Shown here piece after piece: positions 1 to 6,938 of a stretch of 60,345 bases of DNA. The translations under genes and the position numbers were made by a program. Each line of letters starts with the position of its first letter. Positions within the stretch are counted from its first letter, which is position 1. Origin of the DNA: Sedimenticola sp. (GTDB taxonomy: Bacteria; Pseudomonadota; Gammaproteobacteria; Chromatiales; Chromatiaceae). The DNA lies in the NCBI GenBank assembly GCA_011051655.1, contig DRKS01000081.1, forward strand, positions 1 through 60,345, given 5' to 3'. The notes under the pieces were generated by a model. The model made no database searches, was not told where the DNA came from, and was given only the letters and a program-made list of their open reading frames with translations.

Positions 1-8
1 CCCTTCGG

Positions 9-107
9 GCCAGCCGGAAAGCGGTCATCTGCGTTGTTGCGCTCCCTTGAATTAGCGCTGCTAGTCCTGCGGTCGCGCGCCTAGCAGCTAACCGCTTTCC
101 GGCTGGC
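9..107. repeat. Large palindromic intergenic element
   Basis: Positions 9-25 are a perfect inverted repeat of 91-107 (17 bp, core CCAGCCGGAAAGCGG). Inside it a second 8-bp inverted repeat pairs GCTGCTAG (57-64) with CTAGCAGC (81-88). The transcript or single strand would fold into a nested cruciform. No ORF with family features lies here. It looks like one member of a dispersed palindromic repeat family. Whether it recurs elsewhere in the genome cannot be seen from this window. Confidence 0.7.
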
Positions 108-191
108 TGCATCCCAAGTTATCACCTTGACGGAGTACTAGTTTTAACAGGCCCTAAGCTGTTTTGGCCGTGAGTTCCAGGAGCCTGCCTG

Positions 192-219
192 TTGCATTAG
201 AATAAAACTCAGGTATTAA
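192..219 (+). promoter_or_regulatory. Weak sigma-70 promoter candidate for the AI-2E-type permease
   Basis: TTGCAT (192-197) and TATTAA (214-219) are separated by 16 bp, about 70 bp upstream of the GTG start at 291. Both hexamers are imperfect. This is the best match in the 1-290 leader, which otherwise holds only the palindromic element and no gene. Confidence 0.25.
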
Positions 220-290
220 AACCGTGGCGCCGGTATGATGGCCGGGTCTGCGATCGATGAATCTCACGGGTCTGTGGAGGAACCGTTGCC

Positions 291-1355
291 GTGCAGTTTG
301 TAACCCAGTGGTTCAAGCGTCATTTCTCTGATCCCGGAGTGGTGTTCCTGGCGCTTTTCCTGGTGATCGGCTTTGCCGTGGTGACCACCATGGGCGATAT
401 GCTGATGCCGGTGCTGGCCAGCGTGGTCATAGCTTATCTGCTGGAAGGCATCGTGGGTGCGATGGAAAGACGGGGGCTCCCCCGGTTCGCCGCTTTCCTC
501 CTTGTCTATCTTATTTTCATACTGTTCGTGACCCTGGTGCTGTTCGGCATGTTGCCCATATTGTCGCGCCAGGTCACCCAGCTTTTTCAGCAATTGCCGG
601 CCATGATCTCCCAGGGCCAGCAGGTATTGATGCAGCTCCCGGACCGGTATCCGGATATCATTTCGGTGGAGCAGGTGCAGGAGTTCATCGGCGTCATCCG
701 CCAGGAGATCGCCGAACTCGGGCAGACGGTGGTGTCCGTTTCCATATCGTCGGTGCTGGGGGTGATTACCCTCCTGGTCTATGTGATCCTGATGCCGCTG
801 CTGGTGTTCTTCTTTCTCAAGGACAAACAGCTCATACTCGACTGGATCGTGGGTTTCCTGCCCCGGAACCGCACCCTGGCCAATACGGTGTGGAAGGACG
901 TCAACCGCCAGGTTGCAAACTATGTGCGGGGTAAATTCTGGGAGATCATTATCGTGTGGGCGGCCAGCTTCGTCGCCTTTACCGTGTTTGGGCTGGAGTA
1001 CGCCATGCTGCTTGGGGTGCTGGTGGGGCTCTCCGTCATCATCCCCTATATCGGCGCGGCGGCGGTGACCATCCCGGTGCTGTTGATCGCATGGTTCCAG
1101 TGGGGATGGAGCAGTGATTTCGCCTGGCTGGCGGTGACCTACTTCGTCATTCAGGCCCTGGACGGAAACGTGCTGGTGCCGCTGCTGTTTTCCGAGGTGG
1201 TGAATCTCCACCCCGTGGCCATTATCGTGGCCATCCTGGTGTTTGGCGGTTTCTGGGGCTTTTGGGGGGTGTTTTTCGCCATTCCCCTGGCGACGTTGGT
1301 GCAGGCGGTGTTGAGCGCCTGGCCCAGGTTGGATGCGGAGCCCGAGCCGGCGTAA
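291..1355 (+). CDS. AI-2E family transporter (PerM/YdiK-like membrane protein)
   Basis: The 354-residue product is a polytopic inner-membrane protein. Hydrophobic segments fall near residues 15-50, 63-90, 150-178, 210-270 and 280-340, the usual pattern of about eight helices with a soluble segment between the third and fourth (roughly residues 90-150). The family motif region NVLVPLLFSEVVNLHP near residue 293 is present. Relatives export small solutes, and autoinducer-2 transport has been shown only for some, so the substrate here is unknown. The start is GTG at 291, preceded by GGAGG at 276-280. The gene is convergent with the PhoH gene, with 21 bp between the stops. Confidence 0.85.
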   Translation: MQFVTQWFKRHFSDPGVVFLALFLVIGFAVVTTMGDMLMPVLASVVIAYLLEGIVGAMERRGLPRFAAFLLVYLIFILFVTLVLFGMLPILSRQVTQLFQQLPAMISQGQQVLMQLPDRYPDIISVEQVQEFIGVIRQEIAELGQTVVSVSISSVLGVITLLVYVILMPLLVFFFLKDKQLILDWIVGFLPRNRTLANTVWKDVNRQVANYVRGKFWEIIIVWAASFVAFTVFGLEYAMLLGVLVGLSVIIPYIGAAAVTIPVLLIAWFQWGWSSDFAWLAVTYFVIQALDGNVLVPLLFSEVVNLHPVAIIVAILVFGGFWGFWGVFFAIPLATLVQAVLSAWPRLDAEPEPA

Positions 1356-1376
1356 CGAAGGCCGCGCCGCCGAATC

Positions 1377-2789
1377 CTACAGGTTGTCCGAGGCGAATTC
1401 CGCCAGTCTCGAGCGCTCGCCCTGGAGCAGGGTGATGTGGCCGCTGTGGGTCCAGTCCTTGAAGCGGTCCACCACGTAGGTGAGGCCGGAGGTGGTCTCG
1501 GTCAGATAGGGGGTGTCGATCTGGCCGATGTTGCCGAGGCAGATGACCTTGGTGCCGGGACCGGCCCGGGTGATGAGGGTCTTCATCTGCTTGGCGGTGA
1601 GGTTCTGAGCCTCGTCGATGATGATGTATTTGTTCAGGAAGGTGCGCCCGCGCATGAAGTTCAGTGAATGGATGCGGATGCGGTTGCGCAGCAGGTCGTC
1701 AGTGGCGGCCCGCCCCCATTCCCCCCCGTCCGGCTGGGTCAGGACCTCGAGATTGTCCTTCAGGGCGCCCATCCAGGGGGCCATCTTTTCCTCCTCGGTG
1801 CCGGGCAGGAAGCCGATGTCCTCGCCCACCGGGATGGTGGCCCGGGTCATGATGATCTCCCGGTAGATGTTCTGGTCCAGGACCTGGGCCAGGCCGGCGG
1901 CCAGGGTCAGCAGGGTCTTGCCGGTGCCGGCCGCGCCCAGCAGGGAGACGAAGTCGAGCTCCGGGTCCAGCAGCATGTTGAGGGCGAAGTTTTGCTCCCG
2001 GTTGCGGGCGTTGATGCCCCAGACGGAATGCTTGGGGATGCGGTGGTCTTCCAGCAGTTCGATGACGGCGCTGTCGCCGTCCAGCTCGCGGACGATGGCC
2101 TCGAAGCTGTCGTCGCCCGCCATGCTCAGGCACTGGCCGGCGTGCCAGCCGCCAAGATCCGGCCCTTCGATGCGGTAGTAGGCGCGCCCCTCTTCCCGCC
2201 AGGATGCCAGCTCCTTGCCGTGGGTCTCCCAGAAGTCCGCCGGCAGCTCCGTCTGGCCGCGGTAGAGCAGATCCACGTCGTCGAGCACCTTGTCGCTGCT
2301 GTAGTCCTCGGCGCGGATGCCCAGGGCCGCTGCCTTGATGCGCAGGTTGATATCCTTGGAGACGAGGATGATGGTCGCCGTGGGATGCTCTTCCTGCAGC
2401 GCCAGGGCGGCCCTCAGGATGTTGTTGTCCGGGATGTTGCCGGGCAGGCTTTCGGGCAGCAGGTTGGGCAGATGGCGGGTCTGGAAGAACAGCCGGCCGC
2501 GCTTCGGGCCGCCGGGGGTGGCGCCGCTGTTCTCCAGCGACGGCAAGGGCAGGCCCTTGTCGATGCTGGCCTTGCTGGCGCCGGACATCAGGTCGTCCAG
2601 GAAGCGGCTGGCCTGGCGGGCGTTGCGGGCCACTTCGGAGAGCCCCTTCTTGCCCGCGTCCAGCTCCTCCAGCACCACCATGGGCAGGAAGACGTCATGC
2701 TCCTGGAACCGGAAGATGGCGCTGGGATCGTGCATCAGCACATTGGTGTCGAGGATGAAGAGATGGTGGTTGTAGGTGGTCGCAGGCAT
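1377..2789 (-). CDS. PIN domain-PhoH ATPase fusion protein (PhoH2 type)
   Basis: The 470-residue protein joins an N-terminal PIN nuclease domain (residues 1-180) to a C-terminal PhoH P-loop ATPase (about 240-470). Visible PIN acidic residues are Asp14 in FILDTNVLMHD, Glu42 region, Asp121 in PDNNILRAA and Asp146. Walker A is GAAGTGKT at residues 285-292 and Walker B is IIIDEAQ near residue 390. Homologous PIN-PhoH proteins are ATP-dependent ribonuclease/helicases linked to toxin-antitoxin-like RNA decay, and that activity is inferred here. It follows gcvR by 19 bp on the same strand, so the two are probably cotranscribed. Confidence 0.9.
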   Translation of the reverse strand: MPATTYNHHLFILDTNVLMHDPSAIFRFQEHDVFLPMVVLEELDAGKKGLSEVARNARQASRFLDDLMSGASKASIDKGLPLPSLENSGATPGGPKRGRLFFQTRHLPNLLPESLPGNIPDNNILRAALALQEEHPTATIILVSKDINLRIKAAALGIRAEDYSSDKVLDDVDLLYRGQTELPADFWETHGKELASWREEGRAYYRIEGPDLGGWHAGQCLSMAGDDSFEAIVRELDGDSAVIELLEDHRIPKHSVWGINARNREQNFALNMLLDPELDFVSLLGAAGTGKTLLTLAAGLAQVLDQNIYREIIMTRATIPVGEDIGFLPGTEEEKMAPWMGALKDNLEVLTQPDGGEWGRAATDDLLRNRIRIHSLNFMRGRTFLNKYIIIDEAQNLTAKQMKTLITRAGPGTKVICLGNIGQIDTPYLTETTSGLTYVVDRFKDWTHSGHITLLQGERSRLAEFASDNL

Positions 2790-2808
2790 GTGGCTGTTCC
2801 CGGTGGCC

Positions 2809-3348
2809 CTAACCCTTGATGGGCTCCAGCACGGCGTCCAGGTTCATGAGATCGCAGAACTCCAGGAATTCGTCCCGCAGGCTGGCGATGTGGATGTCCG
2901 CGGGGATGCCCACGCTGATGTGCACGGCGAACATGGGGGTGCCGGTATGGGCGGCGGCGTAGCTGGTGGTGCTCAGATCCTCGATGTTGATGTTGTGCCT
3001 GGAGAAGAAGCTGGCCAGGTGGTGCACGATGCCCGGGTGGTCCATGGATACCACGTCGATGGCGTAGGGCAGCAGCTTGTTGTCCGCCTGGCGTTCCTCG
3101 GTGCGTTTGGAAATGACGGTCAGTCCGAGTTTGTCCCCCAGGGCCGGAAGGGCGTCCTCCAGCTTGGTCAGGGTGTTCCAGTTGCCCTCGACCATGAGCA
3201 GGATGGCGAATTCCCCGCCCAGCACGGTCATGCGGCTGTCGACGATATTGCATTCGTCGTCCAGGATGATCTTGGTCAGCTTGTCCACGATGCCGGGCCT
3301 GTCCTTGCCGAGGGCGGAAATGACCAGGTAGTTCTTTTTGACGGGCAT
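2809..3348 (-). CDS. gcvR: Glycine cleavage system transcriptional repressor GcvR (double ACT domain)
   Basis: The 179-residue protein has two ACT domains. The first starts at VISALGKDRPGIVDKL and the second at IDVVSMDHPGIVHHLA, the ligand-binding GxPGI turns of the fold. In E. coli GcvR binds GcvA and represses gcv in the absence of glycine. The open frame extends far upstream through antisense dapA, but ATG at 3348 gives the family-like N-terminus MPVKKNYLVISALG and the expected length. The gene is divergent from dapA across about 195 bp, the same arrangement as in E. coli, which supports the identification. No DNA-binding domain is present, as expected. Confidence 0.88.
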   Translation of the reverse strand: MPVKKNYLVISALGKDRPGIVDKLTKIILDDECNIVDSRMTVLGGEFAILLMVEGNWNTLTKLEDALPALGDKLGLTVISKRTEERQADNKLLPYAIDVVSMDHPGIVHHLASFFSRHNINIEDLSTTSYAAAHTGTPMFAVHISVGIPADIHIASLRDEFLEFCDLMNLDAVLEPIKG

Positions 3349-3452
3349 TGCTTGCGGTCTCGCTCTGGGTTGATGATGTCTCTGGCCGGCAGTGTAACGC
3401 CGTCCGGCCCGTTTTGTCCCTCTTTCAAAAAATTTTGCCCCGGCGCCGCGCC

Positions 3453-3472
3453 AGTATGCCCGAGTATGCCCG
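3453..3472. repeat. Perfect 10-bp tandem duplication in the gcvR/dapA divergent region
   Basis: AGTATGCCCG occurs twice head to tail (3453-3462 and 3463-3472). The same decamer occurs once more at 19562-19571 beside another intergenic repeat block. It lies upstream of the likely dapA promoter and could be an operator or a repeat fragment. Confidence 0.5.
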
Positions 3473-3480
3473 ACGTTTCC

Positions 3481-3510
3481 TTGTCTCTGTTTTCGAAAGC
3501 GCGGTAAAAT
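3481..3510 (+). promoter_or_regulatory. Putative sigma-70 promoter of dapA-bamC
   Basis: TTGTCT (3481-3486), an 18-bp spacer and TAAAAT (3505-3510) sit about 34 bp upstream of the dapA start codon. This would place transcription start near 3517 and give a short leader. Confidence 0.5.
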
Positions 3511-3543
3511 TACGCGTTTAGCCGGATCAGTCGGGGTATGTGC

Positions 3544-4419
3544 ATGTTTCAGGGCAGTATGGTTGCGTTGGTCACGCCTATGCGGGAGGACGGCAGCCTG
3601 GACGAGGCGAGCCTGCGTGGCCTGGTGGATTGGCATGTGGAACAGGGCAGCGACGGCATCGTCGCCGTGGGCACCACCGGGGAATGCCCCACCCTGGACG
3701 AAGAGGAGCATTGCCGGGTCATCCGGTTGGTGGTGGAGTATGCGGCGGGGCGCATTCCGGTCATCGCCGGCACCGGCGCCAATTCGACCACGGAGGCGAT
3801 CAACCTGACCCGGCGCGCCAGGGAGGCCGGGGCGGACGCCTGCCTGCTGGTGTCCCCCTACTACAACAAGCCCACCCAGGAGGGGCTCTACCTGCATCAC
3901 AAGGCGGTGGCGGAGGCGGTGGACATCCCCCAGATCCTCTATAACGTGCCGGGACGCACCGCCTGCGACATGCTGCCGGAGACGGTGGCGCGCCTGGCCG
4001 GCATCGACAATATCGTCGGCATCAAGGAGGCCACCGGCGACCTGAGCCGCGTGCCCCTGTTGCGGGAGCTTTGCGGGGATGATTTCGCCATCTACAGCGG
4101 TGATGACGCCACCGGCCGGGAGCTGTTGCTGCTGGGCGGGCAGGGCGTCATATCGGTGACGGCCAATGTGGCACCGGCCCTCATGCACCGGATGTGCGCG
4201 GCCGCGCTGGCGGGCGACAGGGCGGAGGCCGGGAACCTGGACGCCAGGCTCGAGGCCTTGCACCGGGATTTGTTCATCGAATCGAACCCCATACCGGTAA
4301 AGTGGGCCATGGTGGAGCTTGGCCGCATTCCCCCTGGCATCCGCCTGCCCTTGACCTGGCTGTCCGAGGGCGCCCGTGAACCGGTGCGGCGGGCCATGGT
4401 CCAAGCCGGCGTACTTTGA
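3544..4419 (+). CDS. dapA: 4-hydroxy-tetrahydrodipicolinate synthase
   Basis: DapA condenses pyruvate with aspartate semialdehyde in the diaminopimelate/lysine pathway in the cytoplasm. Visible signatures are GTTGECPT near residue 43, YYNKPTQEG, Tyr133 in LYNVPGRT and the Schiff-base lysine in GIKEATGD. Using ATG at 3544, rather than the in-frame ATG at 3538, places this lysine at 161 and the tyrosine at 133, exactly the E. coli numbering. It also yields the family N-terminus [13 protein letters not shown], with GGGG at 3533-3536 as ribosome site. The product is 291 residues. bamC follows 20 bp downstream, the conserved dapA-bamC pairing. Confidence 0.96.
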   Translation: MFQGSMVALVTPMREDGSLDEASLRGLVDWHVEQGSDGIVAVGTTGECPTLDEEEHCRVIRLVVEYAAGRIPVIAGTGANSTTEAINLTRRAREAGADACLLVSPYYNKPTQEGLYLHHKAVAEAVDIPQILYNVPGRTACDMLPETVARLAGIDNIVGIKEATGDLSRVPLLRELCGDDFAIYSGDDATGRELLLLGGQGVISVTANVAPALMHRMCAAALAGDRAEAGNLDARLEALHRDLFIESNPIPVKWAMVELGRIPPGIRLPLTWLSEGAREPVRRAMVQAGVL

Positions 4420-4439
4420 ATCAGCGCTGTGGAATTGCC

Positions 4440-5591
4440 ATGCCTGTCAGATTGACGAAAGCCCTGTCCCTTCTTGTCGCCCTCGTCCTGACGGCCTGCG
4501 GCGTGGTACCGAAAGTGGAGCGGGTGCTGCCGGACCGCAAGGTCGAATACAAAAAGGAAAAACAGGCCGAGGTCGACCTGGAGGTCCCGCCGGATCTGAC
4601 CAAGACCTCCATCGAGGATGTCCGCGCGGTGCCGGATGTCACGCCGGCCGGGACGGCCACCTATTCCGACTATGTAACCGAGCGCAAGCCGGCCGGCGGA
4701 ACCGGCGGCGCCAGGGTGCTGCCGCCCATCGAAAACATCACGGTCAAGCGCGACGGCGACCAGCGCTGGCTGGTGGTACGGGCGCCGGTGGAGGATGTCT
4801 GGTTCAAGGCCCTGTCCTTCTGGGAGCAAAACCATATTCGCCTGCTGGAGCAGGACCCCGTGGTGGGCATCATGCGCACCAGCTGGATCGAGCATCGTGC
4901 CGATATCCAGCCCGATTCCATCACCGGCAAGATCAGCAAGGTGTTTGGCGGCGGCACCCATTCGGTTGCGACCAGGGAGCAATACCGGGTGCGCCTGGAG
5001 GAGGGGGAAGAGCCGGGCACCACCGAACTGTTTCTGACCCACCGGGGCATGGAGGAGAAGCTCGTGGCCGACAGCGGGGGGGATGCGGGACAGCCGGTCT
5101 GGGTGATCCGCCCCCCCGACCATGAGCTGGAGGCCGAGATGCTGCGCCGCATGATGGTCTTTTTCGGGGTGCAGGATCAGCAGGCCAAGCGCGACCTGGC
5201 CAGAAAGAGCGGCGGCAAACTCCGCTCCCGGCTGCTTCAGGGCACCGACAAGTGGGAACTCAGGATCCGGGAGGAATTCCCCAGGGCCTGGCGGATTACC
5301 GGCATGGCCCTGGACCGCGGCGGCTTTGCCGTGGAAGACAGGGACCGGGGCAAGGGCATCTATTACGTGCGCTACAACGATCCCACGCGGGAGCAGGAGA
5401 AAAAAGGCTTTCTGTCCAAGCTCGTATTCTGGGGCAGTGATGAAAAAATCGACAAGGAAACCCAGTATCGCGTCAGCCTGCGCGCGGAAGGCGGGGCCAC
5501 CAGGGTCATGGTGCTGGACAGCAATGGCGAGCGGGACAACTCCGTGACCGCCAGGCGCATCCTGACGCTGCTGCATGAGCAGATAAAATAG
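4440..5591 (+). CDS. bamC: Outer membrane protein assembly factor BamC (lipoprotein)
   Basis: The 383-residue protein begins with a lipoprotein signal peptide ending in the lipobox LTAC, with acylated Cys20. An unstructured segment (about 21-95) resembles the BamC lasso region, followed by two helix-grip domains (about 100-220 and 275-380). BamC is an accessory subunit of the outer-membrane beta-barrel assembly machine, anchored in the inner leaflet of the outer membrane. Assignment rests on lipobox, length, domain layout and the conserved position after dapA; sequence conservation in this family is low. ATG at 4440 is chosen over the in-frame ATG at 4416 because it gives a clean signal peptide. 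Confidence 0.85.
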   Translation: MPVRLTKALSLLVALVLTACGVVPKVERVLPDRKVEYKKEKQAEVDLEVPPDLTKTSIEDVRAVPDVTPAGTATYSDYVTERKPAGGTGGARVLPPIENITVKRDGDQRWLVVRAPVEDVWFKALSFWEQNHIRLLEQDPVVGIMRTSWIEHRADIQPDSITGKISKVFGGGTHSVATREQYRVRLEEGEEPGTTELFLTHRGMEEKLVADSGGDAGQPVWVIRPPDHELEAEMLRRMMVFFGVQDQQAKRDLARKSGGKLRSRLLQGTDKWELRIREEFPRAWRITGMALDRGGFAVEDRDRGKGIYYVRYNDPTREQEKKGFLSKLVFWGSDEKIDKETQYRVSLRAEGGATRVMVLDSNGERDNSVTARRILTLLHEQIK

Positions 5592-5592
5592 G

Positions 5593-6354
5593 GTGCGCTT
5601 CGCCTTGCTGGGCAGTGGCAGCCGGGGCAACGCCACTCTGATCGAGGCCGGCGGCACCCGGCTGCTGGTGGATTGCGGATTTTCGGCCCGCGAGACGGAG
5701 CGGCGGCTGGCCTGGCTGGATGTCGCGGCCGACAGCCTGGACGCCATCCTGGTCACCCATGAGCACGGGGATCACATCCAGGGGCTTGGCACCATGGCCC
5801 GGCGCCATGGCCTGCCGGTCTGGATGACGGGGGGGACCCGGCGCCAGGGCCGCCATGGCGACCTGCCGGAGATACACGCCTTCAGCAGTCATCAGGCGGC
5901 GTTCAGCATCGGCGACATCCGGGTATCGCCCTTTCCCGTGCCCCATGACGCCCGCGAGCCCGTCCAGTTTGTTTTCGGCCACGGCCCGTCGCGGCTGGGC
6001 ATGCTGACGGACAGCGGCGCCATCACCCCCCATATCCTGGAGCTTCTCCAGGATTGCGACGCCCTGATGCTGGAGTGCAACCACGATATGGACATGCTGG
6101 CGCAGGGACCCTATCCGCCCTCGCTCCGGGCAAGGGTCGGGGGCCGGCTCGGGCACCTGAACAACCGCCAGGCCGCGGATCTGCTGCGCCGTATCGACCA
6201 CGGCCGATTGCGGCACCTGGTGGCTGCCCACCTCAGCGAAAAAAACAACACCCCGGAACTGGCCGCAGAGGCCCTGCTGTCGGTTTCCGCCTCCCTGGAG
6301 GCCCGGGTGACCGTATCCACCCAGGACGAGACCACCGGCTGGCTGGAGCTCTGA
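5593..6354 (+). CDS. MBL-fold metallo-hydrolase, WalJ/YycJ-like exonuclease family
   Basis: The 253-residue protein shows the metallo-beta-lactamase fold signatures: SGSRGNATLIE at the N-terminus, the metal motif THEHGDH at residues 55-61, HDAREPV, TDSG, ECNHD and a C-terminal AAHLSEKNNTPE. The SxGNAtli start and the closing HLS-NN motif are typical of the YycJ/WalJ group, for which 5'-3' DNA exonuclease activity has been described. That activity is inferred here. The GTG start at 5593 begins one base after the bamC stop, so translation is probably coupled. There is no signal peptide, so it is cytoplasmic. Confidence 0.85.
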   Translation: MRFALLGSGSRGNATLIEAGGTRLLVDCGFSARETERRLAWLDVAADSLDAILVTHEHGDHIQGLGTMARRHGLPVWMTGGTRRQGRHGDLPEIHAFSSHQAAFSIGDIRVSPFPVPHDAREPVQFVFGHGPSRLGMLTDSGAITPHILELLQDCDALMLECNHDMDMLAQGPYPPSLRARVGGRLGHLNNRQAADLLRRIDHGRLRHLVAAHLSEKNNTPELAAEALLSVSASLEARVTVSTQDETTGWLEL

Positions 6355-6368
6355 CATATACCGGTTTC

Positions 6369-6776
6369 ATGTCACTCAGGCAAATCATCTTCCCCGCCGA
6401 GTCGCGCCTTTTCCCCGGCCAGCGCTGGGCCAATATCGGCCTGCGCACCCTGCACCTGCTGGGCATGGCGGGGCTGGGGGGCGGTTATTTCTATGCCGCC
6501 GCCGGCGGGGCCTGGCAGGGATTCCTCTACCTGACCCTTGGCTCCGGGCTGGCGTTGATGCTGCTCTCCGTCTGGTCCAACGGCATCTGGCTGGTGCAAC
6601 TGCGGGGGCAGGCGATCCTGCTCAAGGTGTTGCTGCTGGCGCTGATGCCGGTGTGGCCGGAGCAGAGAACGGCCCTGCTGGTGCTGGTGATCCTGATCTC
6701 GGGACTGATCGCTCACGCCCCCGGGGATGTCCGTTACTATTCCCTTTTTCACCGCAGGCGAATCGAGCGCCTGTGA
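6369..6776 (+). CDS. Small integral membrane protein of unknown function
   Basis: I do not recognise this 135-residue product. It has about four hydrophobic helices (roughly residues 27-47, 51-69, 83-96 and 101-118) and a basic C-terminus ending RRRIERL. The conserved-looking polar residues are few: Arg26-Thr27-Leu28-His29 before the first helix and HAPGDVRY after the last. It starts 14 bp after the MBL-fold gene and belongs to the same transcript as dapA-bamC. ATG at 6369 is the first start outside the upstream gene. A role at the cytoplasmic membrane is all that can be inferred. Confidence 0.7.
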   Translation: MSLRQIIFPAESRLFPGQRWANIGLRTLHLLGMAGLGGGYFYAAAGGAWQGFLYLTLGSGLALMLLSVWSNGIWLVQLRGQAILLKVLLLALMPVWPEQRTALLVLVILISGLIAHAPGDVRYYSLFHRRRIERL

Positions 6777-6938
6777 CCCGGCTGCCATTTAAAGTTATTT
6801 ACCCCAGAGACGATGTCTTGTTAACGCCATCCAGGGAGTCTGTCGGATTCAGGATGAACTGGCTGCGGAAGTGGGGGAGCGGTTTACCTCGCTGCAATCC
6901 GCCTGAACCCGGCAGACTCCAATGCGCGGGAGTGCGCC

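Noticed and set aside
1668-2819. 383-codon open frame on the plus strand opposite the PhoH gene
   Set aside because: It is an antisense shadow caused by high GC; the minus strand encodes clear PIN and P-loop motifs.
2809-4404. Long version of gcvR reaching into dapA
   Set aside because: The upstream part is antisense to dapA and has no domain; ATG 3348 gives the family length and N-terminus.
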